Origin: an uncultured Tolumonas sp.
GTDB lineage: Bacteria; Pseudomonadota; Gammaproteobacteria; Enterobacterales; Aeromonadaceae
Assembly: GCA_903931645.1 (NCBI GenBank)
Contig: CAIZDF010000074.1
Location: 1-5,550, forward strand
Length of the DNA: 5,550 nt
Reading direction: 5' to 3'
The notes under the pieces were generated by a model. It did no database searches, had not been told where the DNA came from, and saw only the letters and a list, made by a program, of their open reading frames with translations. The translations under genes and the position numbers were made by a program. Of the stretch, positions 1 through 5,550 are shown piece after piece. Each line of letters begins with the position of its first letter. Position 1 is the stretch's first letter.

Positions 1-657
1 AGTTATGTCAGTTTCCCGTTTCCTTTTCTTAATTCCGCCAAACAACTACAGCAACTGATCAACAGTGGTGACTTTGGCGAACTATTGCGTATTACTGTTG
101 TTGCCGGTGTTAACCTGCCCTATCCGAAAACGCCGGTGGAATGGTTTATGGAAGATATGATCCACCCCATTTCGCTGTTGACACATTTATTTGGCGAAAT
201 GCAGTTTCTTGACGCCCGCCAAGGATCTGGCTGTAATATTTCCGCCCAAATGCAATGCCAACATGCGCTGGTTGACCTGCTGTTATGTTCGTGGCCGAAA
301 CCGGGTTTGCATTTCGATATCACTCTGATTGGCAGTAAAAATGCTTACCAGCTACGCGGCGGTTTCCGCCCTGATCGCCAATGGTGGATGGAACCACTCA
401 TGATCGATGATATTGCACAAAATGCAGGCGAAGCGGCGGAAGATGCAATCTGGATCCGGGCCAACCACCGAGTGGCTAATGCACTGATTGCGCATCAAAA
501 AGGTGAAATCAGCGACCAACAAGCGATGGAACTTGGTCTATTCCCATTGCAGCGGGCTTTGGCGATGGAACAAAGCCTGTTACCCTTGTGGCAAGCACTG
601 GCTCCGTATGATCAGAGCCCGACATTAGCTGGTAATATGGTCTGGCAAACCGCTTAA
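1..657 (+). CDS. Gfo/Idh/MocA-family oxidoreductase, C-terminal part (5' end outside window)
   Basis: The reading frame is open from base 1 to a TAA at 655-657, giving 218 residues with no start inside the window. A TTG at 85 is internal rather than a start, because the frame upstream reads as normal protein. The segment with E-D-M-I-H-P-I-S-L-L followed by HLFGE (window residues about 51-64) fits the family pattern in which an acidic residue and a histidine precede a helix ending in G-E. That His is usually in the substrate pocket of the C-terminal alpha/beta domain. The preceding G-D-F-G-E-L-L-R-I is the usual entry into that domain's sheet. Members are NAD(P)-dependent cytoplasmic dehydrogenases of sugars and related compounds. 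The Rossmann domain with its GxGxxG motif would lie off the left edge, so cofactor and substrate cannot be judged. About 200 residues for this part is normal. It runs in the same direction as mepA, 44 bases upstream. Family assignment is fairly sure; the specific function is unknown. Confidence 0.72.
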   Translation, partial: SYVSFPFPFLNSAKQLQQLINSGDFGELLRITVVAGVNLPYPKTPVEWFMEDMIHPISLLTHLFGEMQFLDARQGSGCNISAQMQCQHALVDLLLCSWPKPGLHFDITLIGSKNAYQLRGGFRPDRQWWMEPLMIDDIAQNAGEAAEDAIWIRANHRVANALIAHQKGEISDQQAMELGLFPLQRALAMEQSLLPLWQALAPYDQSPTLAGNMVWQTA

Positions 658-701
658 TGATTAATTGTACCGCTTAACTATTGCAGGAATTCTCAGCCGT
701 C

Positions 702-1499
702 ATGTATCAATGGATATTAGTTGCAGCCATGAGTAATCCATGGGCGCTTCAAAGCACACCAAGTAGTGGTACAGCAGAAGCAATCGGTGGTTATGCCGCC
801 GGTTGTCTGCAAGGTGCAGTAGCCGTGCCTGAATATGGTACGGGATATCAAATTCTGCGCCCTAAACAAAAACGGTATTATGGTCATCCGATCATGCGGC
901 AATACGTGCTCGATCTGGCTCGTCAGGCGCGCAAAATGGGGCTACCCGATATTATGGTCGGCGATATGGCCATGGCCAAAGGCGGCCCGTTTAATAGTGG
1001 GCATCGCAGCCATCAAAGTGGGCTGGACACTGATTTCTGGTTCCGCTTTGCGACTAAAAAACTGAGTACATCGGAACGAAATAATATCCAGCCACTTGAG
1101 ATGGTCGATTTTAGTCAAAACAAAGTGAACAAAAACTTTAGTTCACAGCAAATCACCTTACTGAAACTCGCGGCACAAGACCCTCGCGTAGAGCGAATTT
1201 TCGTCAATCCACCGATCAAAGAAGCCATGTGTGAGCAATTTCGCGACACTGACCATGCTTGGTTAAGCAAATTACGCCCATGGTTTGGTCACAGTGCTCA
1301 TTTCCATGTGCGTTTACATTGCCCTGTTGGCAGTAAAGACTGTGAACCGCAGAAACCATCGCCAGCCGGTGATGGTTGTGGAGAGGAATTACAATCATGG
1401 CTCAACAAACCCGCGGTAGTCAGCAGCAAACCGGTACCTAATCCGATGCCTATTCTGCCGGAACGTTGCGACATACTGCTGTCGAAAAAACAACGATGA
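702..1499 (+). CDS. mepA: Penicillin-insensitive murein endopeptidase MepA
   Basis: A zinc LAS-type (M74) endopeptidase that cleaves D-Ala-meso-DAP cross-links in peptidoglycan; family members work in the periplasm. With the ATG at 702 the protein has 265 residues, close to the about 274 of E. coli MepA. The motif HRSHQSGLDTD at residues 101-111 holds the ligands matching E. coli His113 and Asp120 (here His104, Asp111). The motif HSAHFHVRL supplies His197, His200 and His202, the last matching the third zinc ligand. Six cysteines (35, 177, 207, 214, 226, 256) match the three disulfides of the family, which supports an exported protein. Starts: TTG 681, ATG 702 or ATG 729, with an in-frame TAA at 675-677 blocking anything earlier. 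I chose 702 because AGGAA at 685-689 precedes it, though 12 bases away. The expected signal peptide is poor: only MYQWILVAA comes before the mature-like region, with no Lys or Arg. The stop (TGA 1497-1499) overlaps the mdlA start. Family call is firm; the start is uncertain. Confidence 0.93.
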   Translation: MYQWILVAAMSNPWALQSTPSSGTAEAIGGYAAGCLQGAVAVPEYGTGYQILRPKQKRYYGHPIMRQYVLDLARQARKMGLPDIMVGDMAMAKGGPFNSGHRSHQSGLDTDFWFRFATKKLSTSERNNIQPLEMVDFSQNKVNKNFSSQQITLLKLAAQDPRVERIFVNPPIKEAMCEQFRDTDHAWLSKLRPWFGHSAHFHVRLHCPVGSKDCEPQKPSPAGDGCGEELQSWLNKPAVVSSKPVPNPMPILPERCDILLSKKQR

Positions 1500-3253
1500 G
1501 TTTGATCTGGCAACTGGGATGGTTTTTCCGCGCTAACTGGCAGCGATATTCGCTGACGGTCACCATTCTTTGTCTAATTGCCGTTGTGCAAACCAAAGTT
1601 CCGGCATTAATAGGCGGGATGATTGATACCGTCGTGCATGCACCGGCCAATGTTTCAATCTGGCCTCAATTCCAACCACAATTGCTGACGTTACTTGCTA
1701 TCGGCCTGCTGGTTTATATTTTGCGTTATGTCTGGCGCGTCGCGTTATACGGCGCAGCCTACAAACTGGGTTATTTACTGCGCCAACGGCTATATCAGCA
1801 TTATCTGGCGATGGATCAGCATTTCTACCAAACACACCGTACTGGTGAGCTGATGGCACATGTCAGTAACGACATTCAGGCTGTGGAAATGACCGCTGGT
1901 GAAGGCATTCTGACGTTAGTCGATTCGATATTTATGGGTTGTCTGGTACTGGGGATCATGATCACCCAGTACTCCCTGCCGCTAACCATAATCTCATTAT
2001 TGCCCTTACCTATCATGGCTTTTCTGGTTGCCCGTATTGGGCGCGAAATTCACCATGCCTTTGGTAAAGCACAAGCTGCTTTTGGTGATGTAAATAACAT
2101 CGCCCATGAAAATATGAGCGGTTTACGCACTCTGCGGCTGTTTGCGGCCGAGCAATATGCTGAACAACAAATGCAACAGAAAGCCGAACAAGCCAATCAG
2201 GCCAACCTGCAAGTCGCCAGAGTAGACGCCAACTTAGAGCCGGTTATTTATCTGTGTATTGGTAGTGCTTATTTGCTGGCTATTTCCGGCGGTAGCTGGC
2301 TGGTTTGGCAACACCAGTTAACCATCGGCCAATTGACCAGTTTTAGCCTCTATTTAGGCCAATTGATCTGGCCCATGTTCGCTATTGCCTGGCTGTTTAA
2401 TATTCTGGAAAGAGGCAATGCAGCCTATCAACGTATTCAGACTGTGCTGAATACAAAAGCACAACTCACATCAGGAATAGCGGCAAAACCCGCCTTGCCC
2501 GGTGACATCAATATTCAGCTGGAACGTTTTGAAAATGATACTGGCATTGCACTATTACAACAGATCAATCTGCAGATCCAACCGGGTGAATTGGTAGGCA
2601 TTGTCGGCCCGACGGGTGCTGGAAAAAGTACACTGCTAAAGCTGATACAACGATTTGCCGACCCAATGCTGGGCTATATCTCTTTACAGCAAAAACCATT
2701 ACCTGAATGGTCGCTCGCAGATCTACGCCAGCAATTTGCCTATGTACCTCAAGAGCCTTATCTGTTCTCGCTTTCAGTAGCCGACAACATTGCATTAGGT
2801 CGCCCCGATGCAACATTAGAACAAGTGATTACAGCGGCCAAACTGGCTGAATTAGATTCAGATATTCAGGGCCTACCACAAGGTTATCAAACCCCTGTTG
2901 GCGAACGTGGCATCACCCTTTCCGGCGGTCAGAAACAGCGGCTGGCATTAGCCAGAGCCTGGTTAACCCAACGCCCTTATTTGTTATTGGACGATGCGCT
3001 TTCTGCCGTGGACGCAAAAACTGCATCCCGCATTTTGCATAACCTGCAATATGGCAGCCATAACATGACATTGCTGATGGTGACACACCGTTTGCAAGGG
3101 TTAGAACATGCGGCTCAGATCCTAGTGCTGGAACAAGGCGAACAACGAGAGTTAGGTAGTCATCAAACATTGTTAGAACAAAATGGCTGGTATGCAAAAA
3201 CCTGGCGTTATCAGCAATTAGAACAAGCACTGACAGAGGACGAAAATGAGTAA
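1496..3253 (+). CDS. mdlA: MdlA-type ABC exporter half, the subunit with the degenerate ATP site
   Basis: A half-transporter of 585 residues (E. coli MdlA about 590) with an N-terminal six-helix exporter domain (membrane segments near 18-40, 63-88, 138-156, 161-179, 249-271, 280-304) and a C-terminal ATPase domain. Visible motifs are Walker A GPTGAGKST 371-379, Q-loop Gln419, GERG X-loop then LSGGQ 475-479, Walker B YLLLDD 495-500, D-loop SAVD 503-506 and H-loop His531. Residue 500 is Asp where the catalytic Glu is expected, and the A-loop region (RFEND, about 344-348) has no Tyr, so the ATP site built on this subunit should hydrolyse poorly. This is the usual asymmetry of heterodimeric exporters such as TM287/288 and BmrCD. 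MdlAB relatives (SmdAB of Serratia) export drugs; the natural substrate is unknown. The ATG at 1496 was chosen because MSLIWQLGWFFR aligns with the family N terminus and it forms an ATGA overlap with mepA. No Shine-Dalgarno is visible, so coupled translation is likely. An in-frame TTG at 1466 is less likely. Confidence 0.9.
   Translation: MSLIWQLGWFFRANWQRYSLTVTILCLIAVVQTKVPALIGGMIDTVVHAPANVSIWPQFQPQLLTLLAIGLLVYILRYVWRVALYGAAYKLGYLLRQRLYQHYLAMDQHFYQTHRTGELMAHVSNDIQAVEMTAGEGILTLVDSIFMGCLVLGIMITQYSLPLTIISLLPLPIMAFLVARIGREIHHAFGKAQAAFGDVNNIAHENMSGLRTLRLFAAEQYAEQQMQQKAEQANQANLQVARVDANLEPVIYLCIGSAYLLAISGGSWLVWQHQLTIGQLTSFSLYLGQLIWPMFAIAWLFNILERGNAAYQRIQTVLNTKAQLTSGIAAKPALPGDINIQLERFENDTGIALLQQINLQIQPGELVGIVGPTGAGKSTLLKLIQRFADPMLGYISLQQKPLPEWSLADLRQQFAYVPQEPYLFSLSVADNIALGRPDATLEQVITAAKLAELDSDIQGLPQGYQTPVGERGITLSGGQKQRLALARAWLTQRPYLLLDDALSAVDAKTASRILHNLQYGSHNMTLLMVTHRLQGLEHAAQILVLEQGEQRELGSHQTLLEQNGWYAKTWRYQQLEQALTEDENE
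3235..3240 (+). promoter_or_regulatory. Ribosome binding site of mdlB
   Basis: AGAGGA lies inside the 3' end of mdlA and ends 5 bases before the ATG at 3246. It is the best Shine-Dalgarno in the operon and fixes the mdlB start. It suggests that mdlB can initiate on its own as well as by coupling to mdlA. Confidence 0.75.
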
Positions 3254-4970
3254 TACCTTGTTGCGTCTTTTGAAATACTGTCGACCGCATTTGCGCTTGA
3301 TCTTCATTGGGTTAGGATTTTTATTCTCATCTTCCTTAGCTGAAGTTAGCGGCCCATTACTGATTAAATACTTTATTGATACCTCACTAGCAACTGGGCA
3401 TTGGATCGCTCACGAGATTGGCCTATTCATCATCACCTATCTGTCATTACAAGGGCTCGCCGCATTCAGTAGCTATAAACAAGCCTTATTATTTAGCCGA
3501 GTGGCGCAATACATTGTCAAAGGGCTGCGACAAGAAGCATTCTCCGCAGCGCTACGCTTACCAGCCCGCTATCTGGATAACCACCAAACTGGCCATCTGA
3601 TTTCAACTATCAGCAATGATACCGAAACCCTGCTCCAGCTTTACATTCAGGTGATTGGGCAATCCATCCATAAGGTCGTGTTATTGACGGGTATTTTAGG
3701 CGGTATGTTCTGGTTGAACTGGCAACTGGCCTGCCTGATTTCCATCATGATCGTCATGGCAATCGCGGTTATGCAAATCTACCAGCGTTGTTCTATGCCG
3801 TGGTCACGACAAGCTCGGCAACTCACGTCAGACCTCAATCATCAGCTAAGTGAAACGCTACAAGGCATTCCCATCATTCAATCGCTGGTACAAGAAAAAC
3901 ATTTTGCCGATAAATTTGCGGCAACCAATCAACAACAATTGCAGACCAGAAAAAAAGTGCTGCAACTCAACGGGTTATTGCTGCGCCCGATGATCGACCT
4001 GTTGTATATCTTCACTATCGGCACATTACTCAGCTGGTTTGCTATACAGGGAACCTCACAAATTGCGGTTGGTGTGATCTATGCGTTTGTGAGCTATATG
4101 GGGCGAATGATTGAACCATTAAATGATCTCACCAACCAATTAACACAGATCCAACAATCCCTGATTGCTGGCGAACGTATATTTACTTTGCTCGATGAAC
4201 AAAAAGAACCCGTAGGTGAATACCAGCAACCGATAGAAGGTAACATCCAATTTCAGCATATCCATTTCCGCTATCAGCAGGATGGTGACCCAATCTTGCA
4301 GGATATCAATCTGGAATTGTATAAAGGGAAAATGATGGCCCTAGTTGGCCATACTGGCAGTGGCAAATCGACTATTTTGCACCTGCTGAGCGGTATGTAT
4401 CAGCCAACATCAGGCAACATCATCATAGAGCAATACCCGATTGAAGAATGGAACCTCAGCCGCTTACGTTCACAGCTGGGTGTTATTCAGCAAGACCCGT
4501 TTATTTTTGCCGGTTCCGTGGCTGACAATATCCGTTTTGGGCGTCCGAATATCAGTGATGACGACATCACTCAGGTATTAAATCATGTGCAGTGGTTTGA
4601 AAGTATCAACCACAATGAAACGGTATCAATGCAGTTACAGGAAGGGGGTAAAAATCTCTCTGCGGGCCAACGTCAGTTACTTTCTTTCGCTCGTGCTTTA
4701 GTAACCCACCCACCTGTACTGATCCTGGATGAAGCAACCGCAAATGTGGACTCGCAGACAGAACATCATTTGCAACAAGCGATTGCCTCTATTCGGCATC
4801 AACACGCCTGGCTCATTGTGGCCCACCGGTTATCTACTATTGTCGATGCGGATGAGATATTGGTGCTACAGCACGGTAAGATTATTGAGCGAGGAAATCA
4901 TAGCAGTTTACTGGCCGCCAATAAGCACTATGCAACCCTGTATCAGCTACAACAATTAGCCGTAAAATAG
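3246..4970 (+). CDS. mdlB: MdlB-type ABC exporter half, the subunit with the catalytic Glu
   Basis: The partner of MdlA, 574 residues (E. coli MdlB about 593), an inner-membrane exporter half with membrane segments near 18-42, 55-78, 137-157, 159-178, 250-269 and 273-293, followed by the ATPase domain. A-loop Tyr343 (HFRY), Walker A GHTGSGKST 368-376, Q-loop Gln416, Walker B VLILDE 491-496 with catalytic Glu496, D-loop ANVD 499-502 and H-loop His527 are all present. The signature is LSAGQ (471-475) rather than LSGGQ, and the preceding X-loop reads QEGGKN instead of the usual GERG type. In a head-to-tail dimer, MdlB Walker A/B faces the intact LSGGQ of MdlA (active site), while MdlA Walker A/B faces LSAGQ (degenerate site). 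The start at ATG 3246 has a good Shine-Dalgarno and overlaps the end of mdlA by 8 bases, typical of subunits made in equal amounts. A hairpin terminator follows about 45 bases after the stop. The substrate cannot be told from sequence. Confidence 0.9.
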   Translation: MSNTLLRLLKYCRPHLRLIFIGLGFLFSSSLAEVSGPLLIKYFIDTSLATGHWIAHEIGLFIITYLSLQGLAAFSSYKQALLFSRVAQYIVKGLRQEAFSAALRLPARYLDNHQTGHLISTISNDTETLLQLYIQVIGQSIHKVVLLTGILGGMFWLNWQLACLISIMIVMAIAVMQIYQRCSMPWSRQARQLTSDLNHQLSETLQGIPIIQSLVQEKHFADKFAATNQQQLQTRKKVLQLNGLLLRPMIDLLYIFTIGTLLSWFAIQGTSQIAVGVIYAFVSYMGRMIEPLNDLTNQLTQIQQSLIAGERIFTLLDEQKEPVGEYQQPIEGNIQFQHIHFRYQQDGDPILQDINLELYKGKMMALVGHTGSGKSTILHLLSGMYQPTSGNIIIEQYPIEEWNLSRLRSQLGVIQQDPFIFAGSVADNIRFGRPNISDDDITQVLNHVQWFESINHNETVSMQLQEGGKNLSAGQRQLLSFARALVTHPPVLILDEATANVDSQTEHHLQQAIASIRHQHAWLIVAHRLSTIVDADEILVLQHGKIIERGNHSSLLAANKHYATLYQLQQLAVK

Positions 4971-5014
4971 ACATGTTGGTTGCCGGTGTAATGTTGCAGA
5001 GTGGTTAAATCGAA

Positions 5015-5049
5015 GATAAAAAAAAAGCGCCGCAGGGCGCTTTTTTATC
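5015..5049. terminator. Bidirectional intrinsic terminator between mdlB and the cold-shock gene
   Basis: The stem AGCGCC (5026-5031) pairs with GGCGCT (5036-5041) around the loop GCAG. On the plus strand it is followed by six T (5041-5046); on the minus strand the run of nine A at 5018-5026 becomes a T tract. GAT at 5015-5017 and ATC at 5047-5049 extend the symmetry. It therefore can stop transcripts arriving from mdlB and from the convergent csp gene, whose stop codon is 16 bases away. Confidence 0.92.
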
Positions 5050-5064
5050 TGTCACTGTAAATAA

Positions 5065-5271
5065 TTACAGGATAGTTACGTTTTCAGCCTGTGGGCCTTT
5101 CTGGCCTTGAGTCACAGTGAACTGAACACGTTGGCCTTCAGCCAGGGTTTTGAAACCGGTAGAGTTGATAGCACGGAAGTGAACAAATACATCCGGACCT
5201 TCATCCTGCTGAATAAAACCAAAACCTTTAGCTTCGTTGAACCATTTTACTTTGCCAGTACGTACAGACAT
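5065..5271 (-). CDS. CspA-family cold-shock protein
   Basis: A 68-residue protein that is one complete cold-shock domain, the usual length for bacterial Csp proteins (CspA 70, CspE 69). These small cytoplasmic proteins bind single-stranded RNA and DNA, melt mRNA structure and can act as antiterminators. RNP1 is KGFGFI at residues 15-20 and RNP2 is VFVHF at 28-32; Trp10, Phe11, Phe17, Phe19, Phe29, His31 and Phe32 form the aromatic binding face. The C-terminal [13 protein letters not shown] is standard for the family. The start ATG (5271-5269) is supported by TAGGAA seven bases upstream. The gene is convergent with mdlB and shares its terminator. I cannot tell which paralogue it is (cspA, cspC, cspE or another): the HFRAI segment resembles several non-enteric Csp proteins. 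Whether it is cold-induced or constitutive cannot be read directly, though the long leader would fit post-transcriptional control. Confidence 0.95.
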   Translation of the reverse strand: MSVRTGKVKWFNEAKGFGFIQQDEGPDVFVHFRAINSTGFKTLAEGQRVQFTVTQGQKGPQAENVTIL

Positions 5272-5278
5272 AACACAT

Positions 5279-5284
5279 TTCCTA
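5279..5284 (-). promoter_or_regulatory. Ribosome binding site of the cold-shock gene
   Basis: Read on the minus strand, TAGGAA sits 7 bases before the ATG in an AT-rich stretch, a good spacing that confirms the start. Confidence 0.75.
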
Positions 5285-5351
5285 ACACAAAATACTTGAG
5301 CCTCTCGGCCGTTAACGCTGAAAGAGGTTTACTTAATAAGACAATATCGAC

Positions 5352-5370
5352 TTTCTTTAGGGGAAAGAAA
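5352..5370 (-). repeat. Inverted repeat (hairpin) in the csp leader
   Basis: TTTCTTT at 5352-5358 and AAAGAAA at 5364-5370 are perfect inverted copies around a five-base loop (AGGGG on plus, CCCCT in the mRNA). The stem is A/U-rich, so it would be marginally stable and could respond to temperature. It is not followed by a T tract, so it is not an intrinsic terminator. Confidence 0.5.
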
Positions 5371-5411
5371 ACATTTGCCAAGTAAGCGCAGGCGCTCAAT
5401 CAGTTAACTGT

Positions 5412-5439
5412 AATCTAAAGCATTTCATGATGAAGTCAA
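5412..5439 (-). promoter_or_regulatory. Probable sigma70 promoter of the cold-shock gene
   Basis: On the minus strand, TTGACT (5439-5434, five of six to the -35 consensus) is separated by 16 bases from TAGATT (5417-5412, four of six to the -10 consensus). It reads toward the csp start about 140 bases away, with nothing else promoter-like as good in between. Its -35 lies 13 bases from the proposed insertion-sequence end. Confidence 0.6.
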
Positions 5440-5452
5440 TTAAAAACATTAG

Positions 5453-5531
5453 GGCCTGTTGATCTTTGCTGATTAAATTTCACTCGTTTCACATTGGCAA
5501 CCACATCATGCAACAGGCCAGTGCCAATGTG
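5453..5531. repeat. Two interleaved perfect inverted repeats in the IS end
   Basis: GGCCTGTTG (5453-5461) is inverted as CAACAGGCC (5511-5519), and CACATTGGCA (5490-5499) is inverted as TGCCAATGTG (5522-5531). The arms alternate (A, B, A', B'), so the two stems would compete or form a pseudoknot-like fold in RNA. The first arm is the outermost part of the proposed terminal repeat; the second pair lies within or next to the transposase 3' coding end. A role in transposase binding or in blocking transcription is possible but unproven. Confidence 0.6.
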
Positions 5532-5550
5532 CTGGCATAGTTTCGAGCTA
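5489..5550 (-). CDS. Transposase, C-terminal fragment (IS5-like; rest outside window)
   Basis: On the minus strand the frame enters from the right edge and ends at TGA (5491-5489), giving only ARNYASTLALACCMMWLPM. The pattern of a basic-Asn-Tyr start, a hydrophobic Ala/Cys-rich helix and a final Trp-Leu-Pro-Met is what I recall from the ends of IS5-family DDE transposases. The catalytic residues would lie outside the window. Its stop sits 36 bases before the proposed IS end, a normal arrangement. Two other minus-strand frames are open or partly open here, so the frame choice rests on this resemblance. Confidence is moderate because the visible peptide is so short. Confidence 0.55.
   Translation of the reverse strand, partial: ARNYASTLALACCMMWLPM

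Larger units (their letters stand above)
5272..5405 (-). promoter_or_regulatory. Long 5' leader of the cold-shock mRNA
   Basis: If transcription starts a few bases after the proposed -10 element (near 5405), the leader is about 134 bases, comparable with the long untranslated leaders of cspA-type genes that control stability and translation with temperature. It contains a perfect 7-base inverted repeat (5352-5370), a small stem AGCG/CGCT (5385-5396) and a possible CCTCT/AGAGG stem (5301-5327). No match to the E. coli cold box was found near the predicted start. No convincing protein-coding frame lies here on either strand. Thermosensor function is inference. Confidence 0.5.
5453..5550 (-). 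mobile_element. Terminal part of an insertion sequence, probably IS5 family (continues off the right edge)
   Basis: The sequence beginning GGCCTGTTGATCTTTGCTG (or one or two bases earlier) has the look of an IS terminal inverted repeat and is followed, 36 bases further in, by the stop of a minus-strand frame whose peptide resembles the C terminus of IS5-type transposases. The flank TTAG (5449-5452) fits the YTAR target of IS5, and TTA fits the TNA target of the IS1031 group, so the exact boundary is ambiguous by one or two bases. Only about 98 bases are visible, so neither the other inverted repeat nor a target duplication can be checked. Confidence 0.6.

Noticed and set aside
85..87. TTG as the start of the first gene
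   Set aside because: The frame is open through base 1 and upstream codons read as normal family sequence, so the gene starts outside the window.
1466..1495. Upstream TTG start for mdlA adding ten residues
   Set aside because: The only purine-rich stretch (GGAA 1460-1463) is two bases from the TTG, too close to work, and the family N terminus aligns with the ATG at 1496.
2913..3290. 125-residue minus-strand frame inside mdlA
   Set aside because: It lies opposite the conserved LSGGQ to H-loop region of mdlA, whose sequence constraints explain the open frame.
4971..5014. Possible small gene or promoter between mdlB and the terminator
   Set aside because: Only about 44 bases with no start-plus-RBS and no promoter-like pair; it is the 3' untranslated end of mdlB.
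5107..5385. 92-residue plus-strand frame across the cold-shock gene
   Set aside because: It is antisense to the clear csp gene for most of its length, has no supporting Shine-Dalgarno or recognisable motif, and its tail is the csp leader.
5436..5549. Second open minus-strand frame at the right edge (SSKLCQHIGTGLLHDV and onward, ending at a TGA near 5436)
   Set aside because: It would run across the proposed IS end and into the csp promoter, and shows no family resemblance; the neighbouring frame gives the transposase-like C terminus.
5453..5550. CRISPR or attachment-site origin of the repeats at the right edge
   Set aside because: The repeats are inverted rather than direct and regularly spaced, and no tRNA or integrase is visible; an IS end explains them better.

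Overview
The window looks like chromosomal DNA of a gammaproteobacterium of moderate GC. MepA, an MdlA/MdlB pair and a CspA-type cold-shock protein are all typical of Enterobacterales, Aeromonadales and relatives. The gene order differs from that of E. coli, where mepA and mdlAB are unlinked. A species cannot be named from the sequence alone; an Aeromonadaceae such as Tolumonas is only a guess.

Layout. Positions 1-657 (+) hold the C-terminal part of a Gfo/Idh/MocA-family oxidoreductase that starts outside the window. After a short gap comes mepA (702-1499, +), a zinc-dependent murein endopeptidase. Its stop codon overlaps the start of mdlA (1496-3253, +), which in turn overlaps mdlB (3246-4970, +). 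MdlA and MdlB are the two halves of a heterodimeric ABC exporter. A strong hairpin near 5015-5049 has A/T tracts on both sides and can end transcription from both directions. Facing it on the minus strand is a 68-residue cold-shock protein (5065-5271), with a leader of about 130 bases and a recognisable sigma70-type promoter at 5412-5439. The right edge (from about 5453) appears to be the end of an insertion sequence of the IS5 type. It carries the last residues of a transposase on the minus strand, oriented toward the cold-shock gene.

How the genes work together. The four plus-strand genes are tightly packed with no visible internal terminator, so they are probably co-transcribed; the mepA-mdlA-mdlB part looks translationally coupled. 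The exporter halves are clearly asymmetric. MdlA supplies a degenerate Walker B (Asp for the catalytic Glu) and lacks the A-loop aromatic, while MdlB supplies an altered signature motif (LSAGQ). Together these give one consensus and one degenerate ATP site. The cold-shock gene is an independent unit whose upstream region has been cut short by the insertion sequence.

I did not find a clearly new system. The points most worth a second look are the very poor export signal of MepA, the coupling of a murein hydrolase to an exporter pair, the IS junction 13 bases upstream of the csp promoter, and two interleaved perfect inverted repeats inside the IS end.
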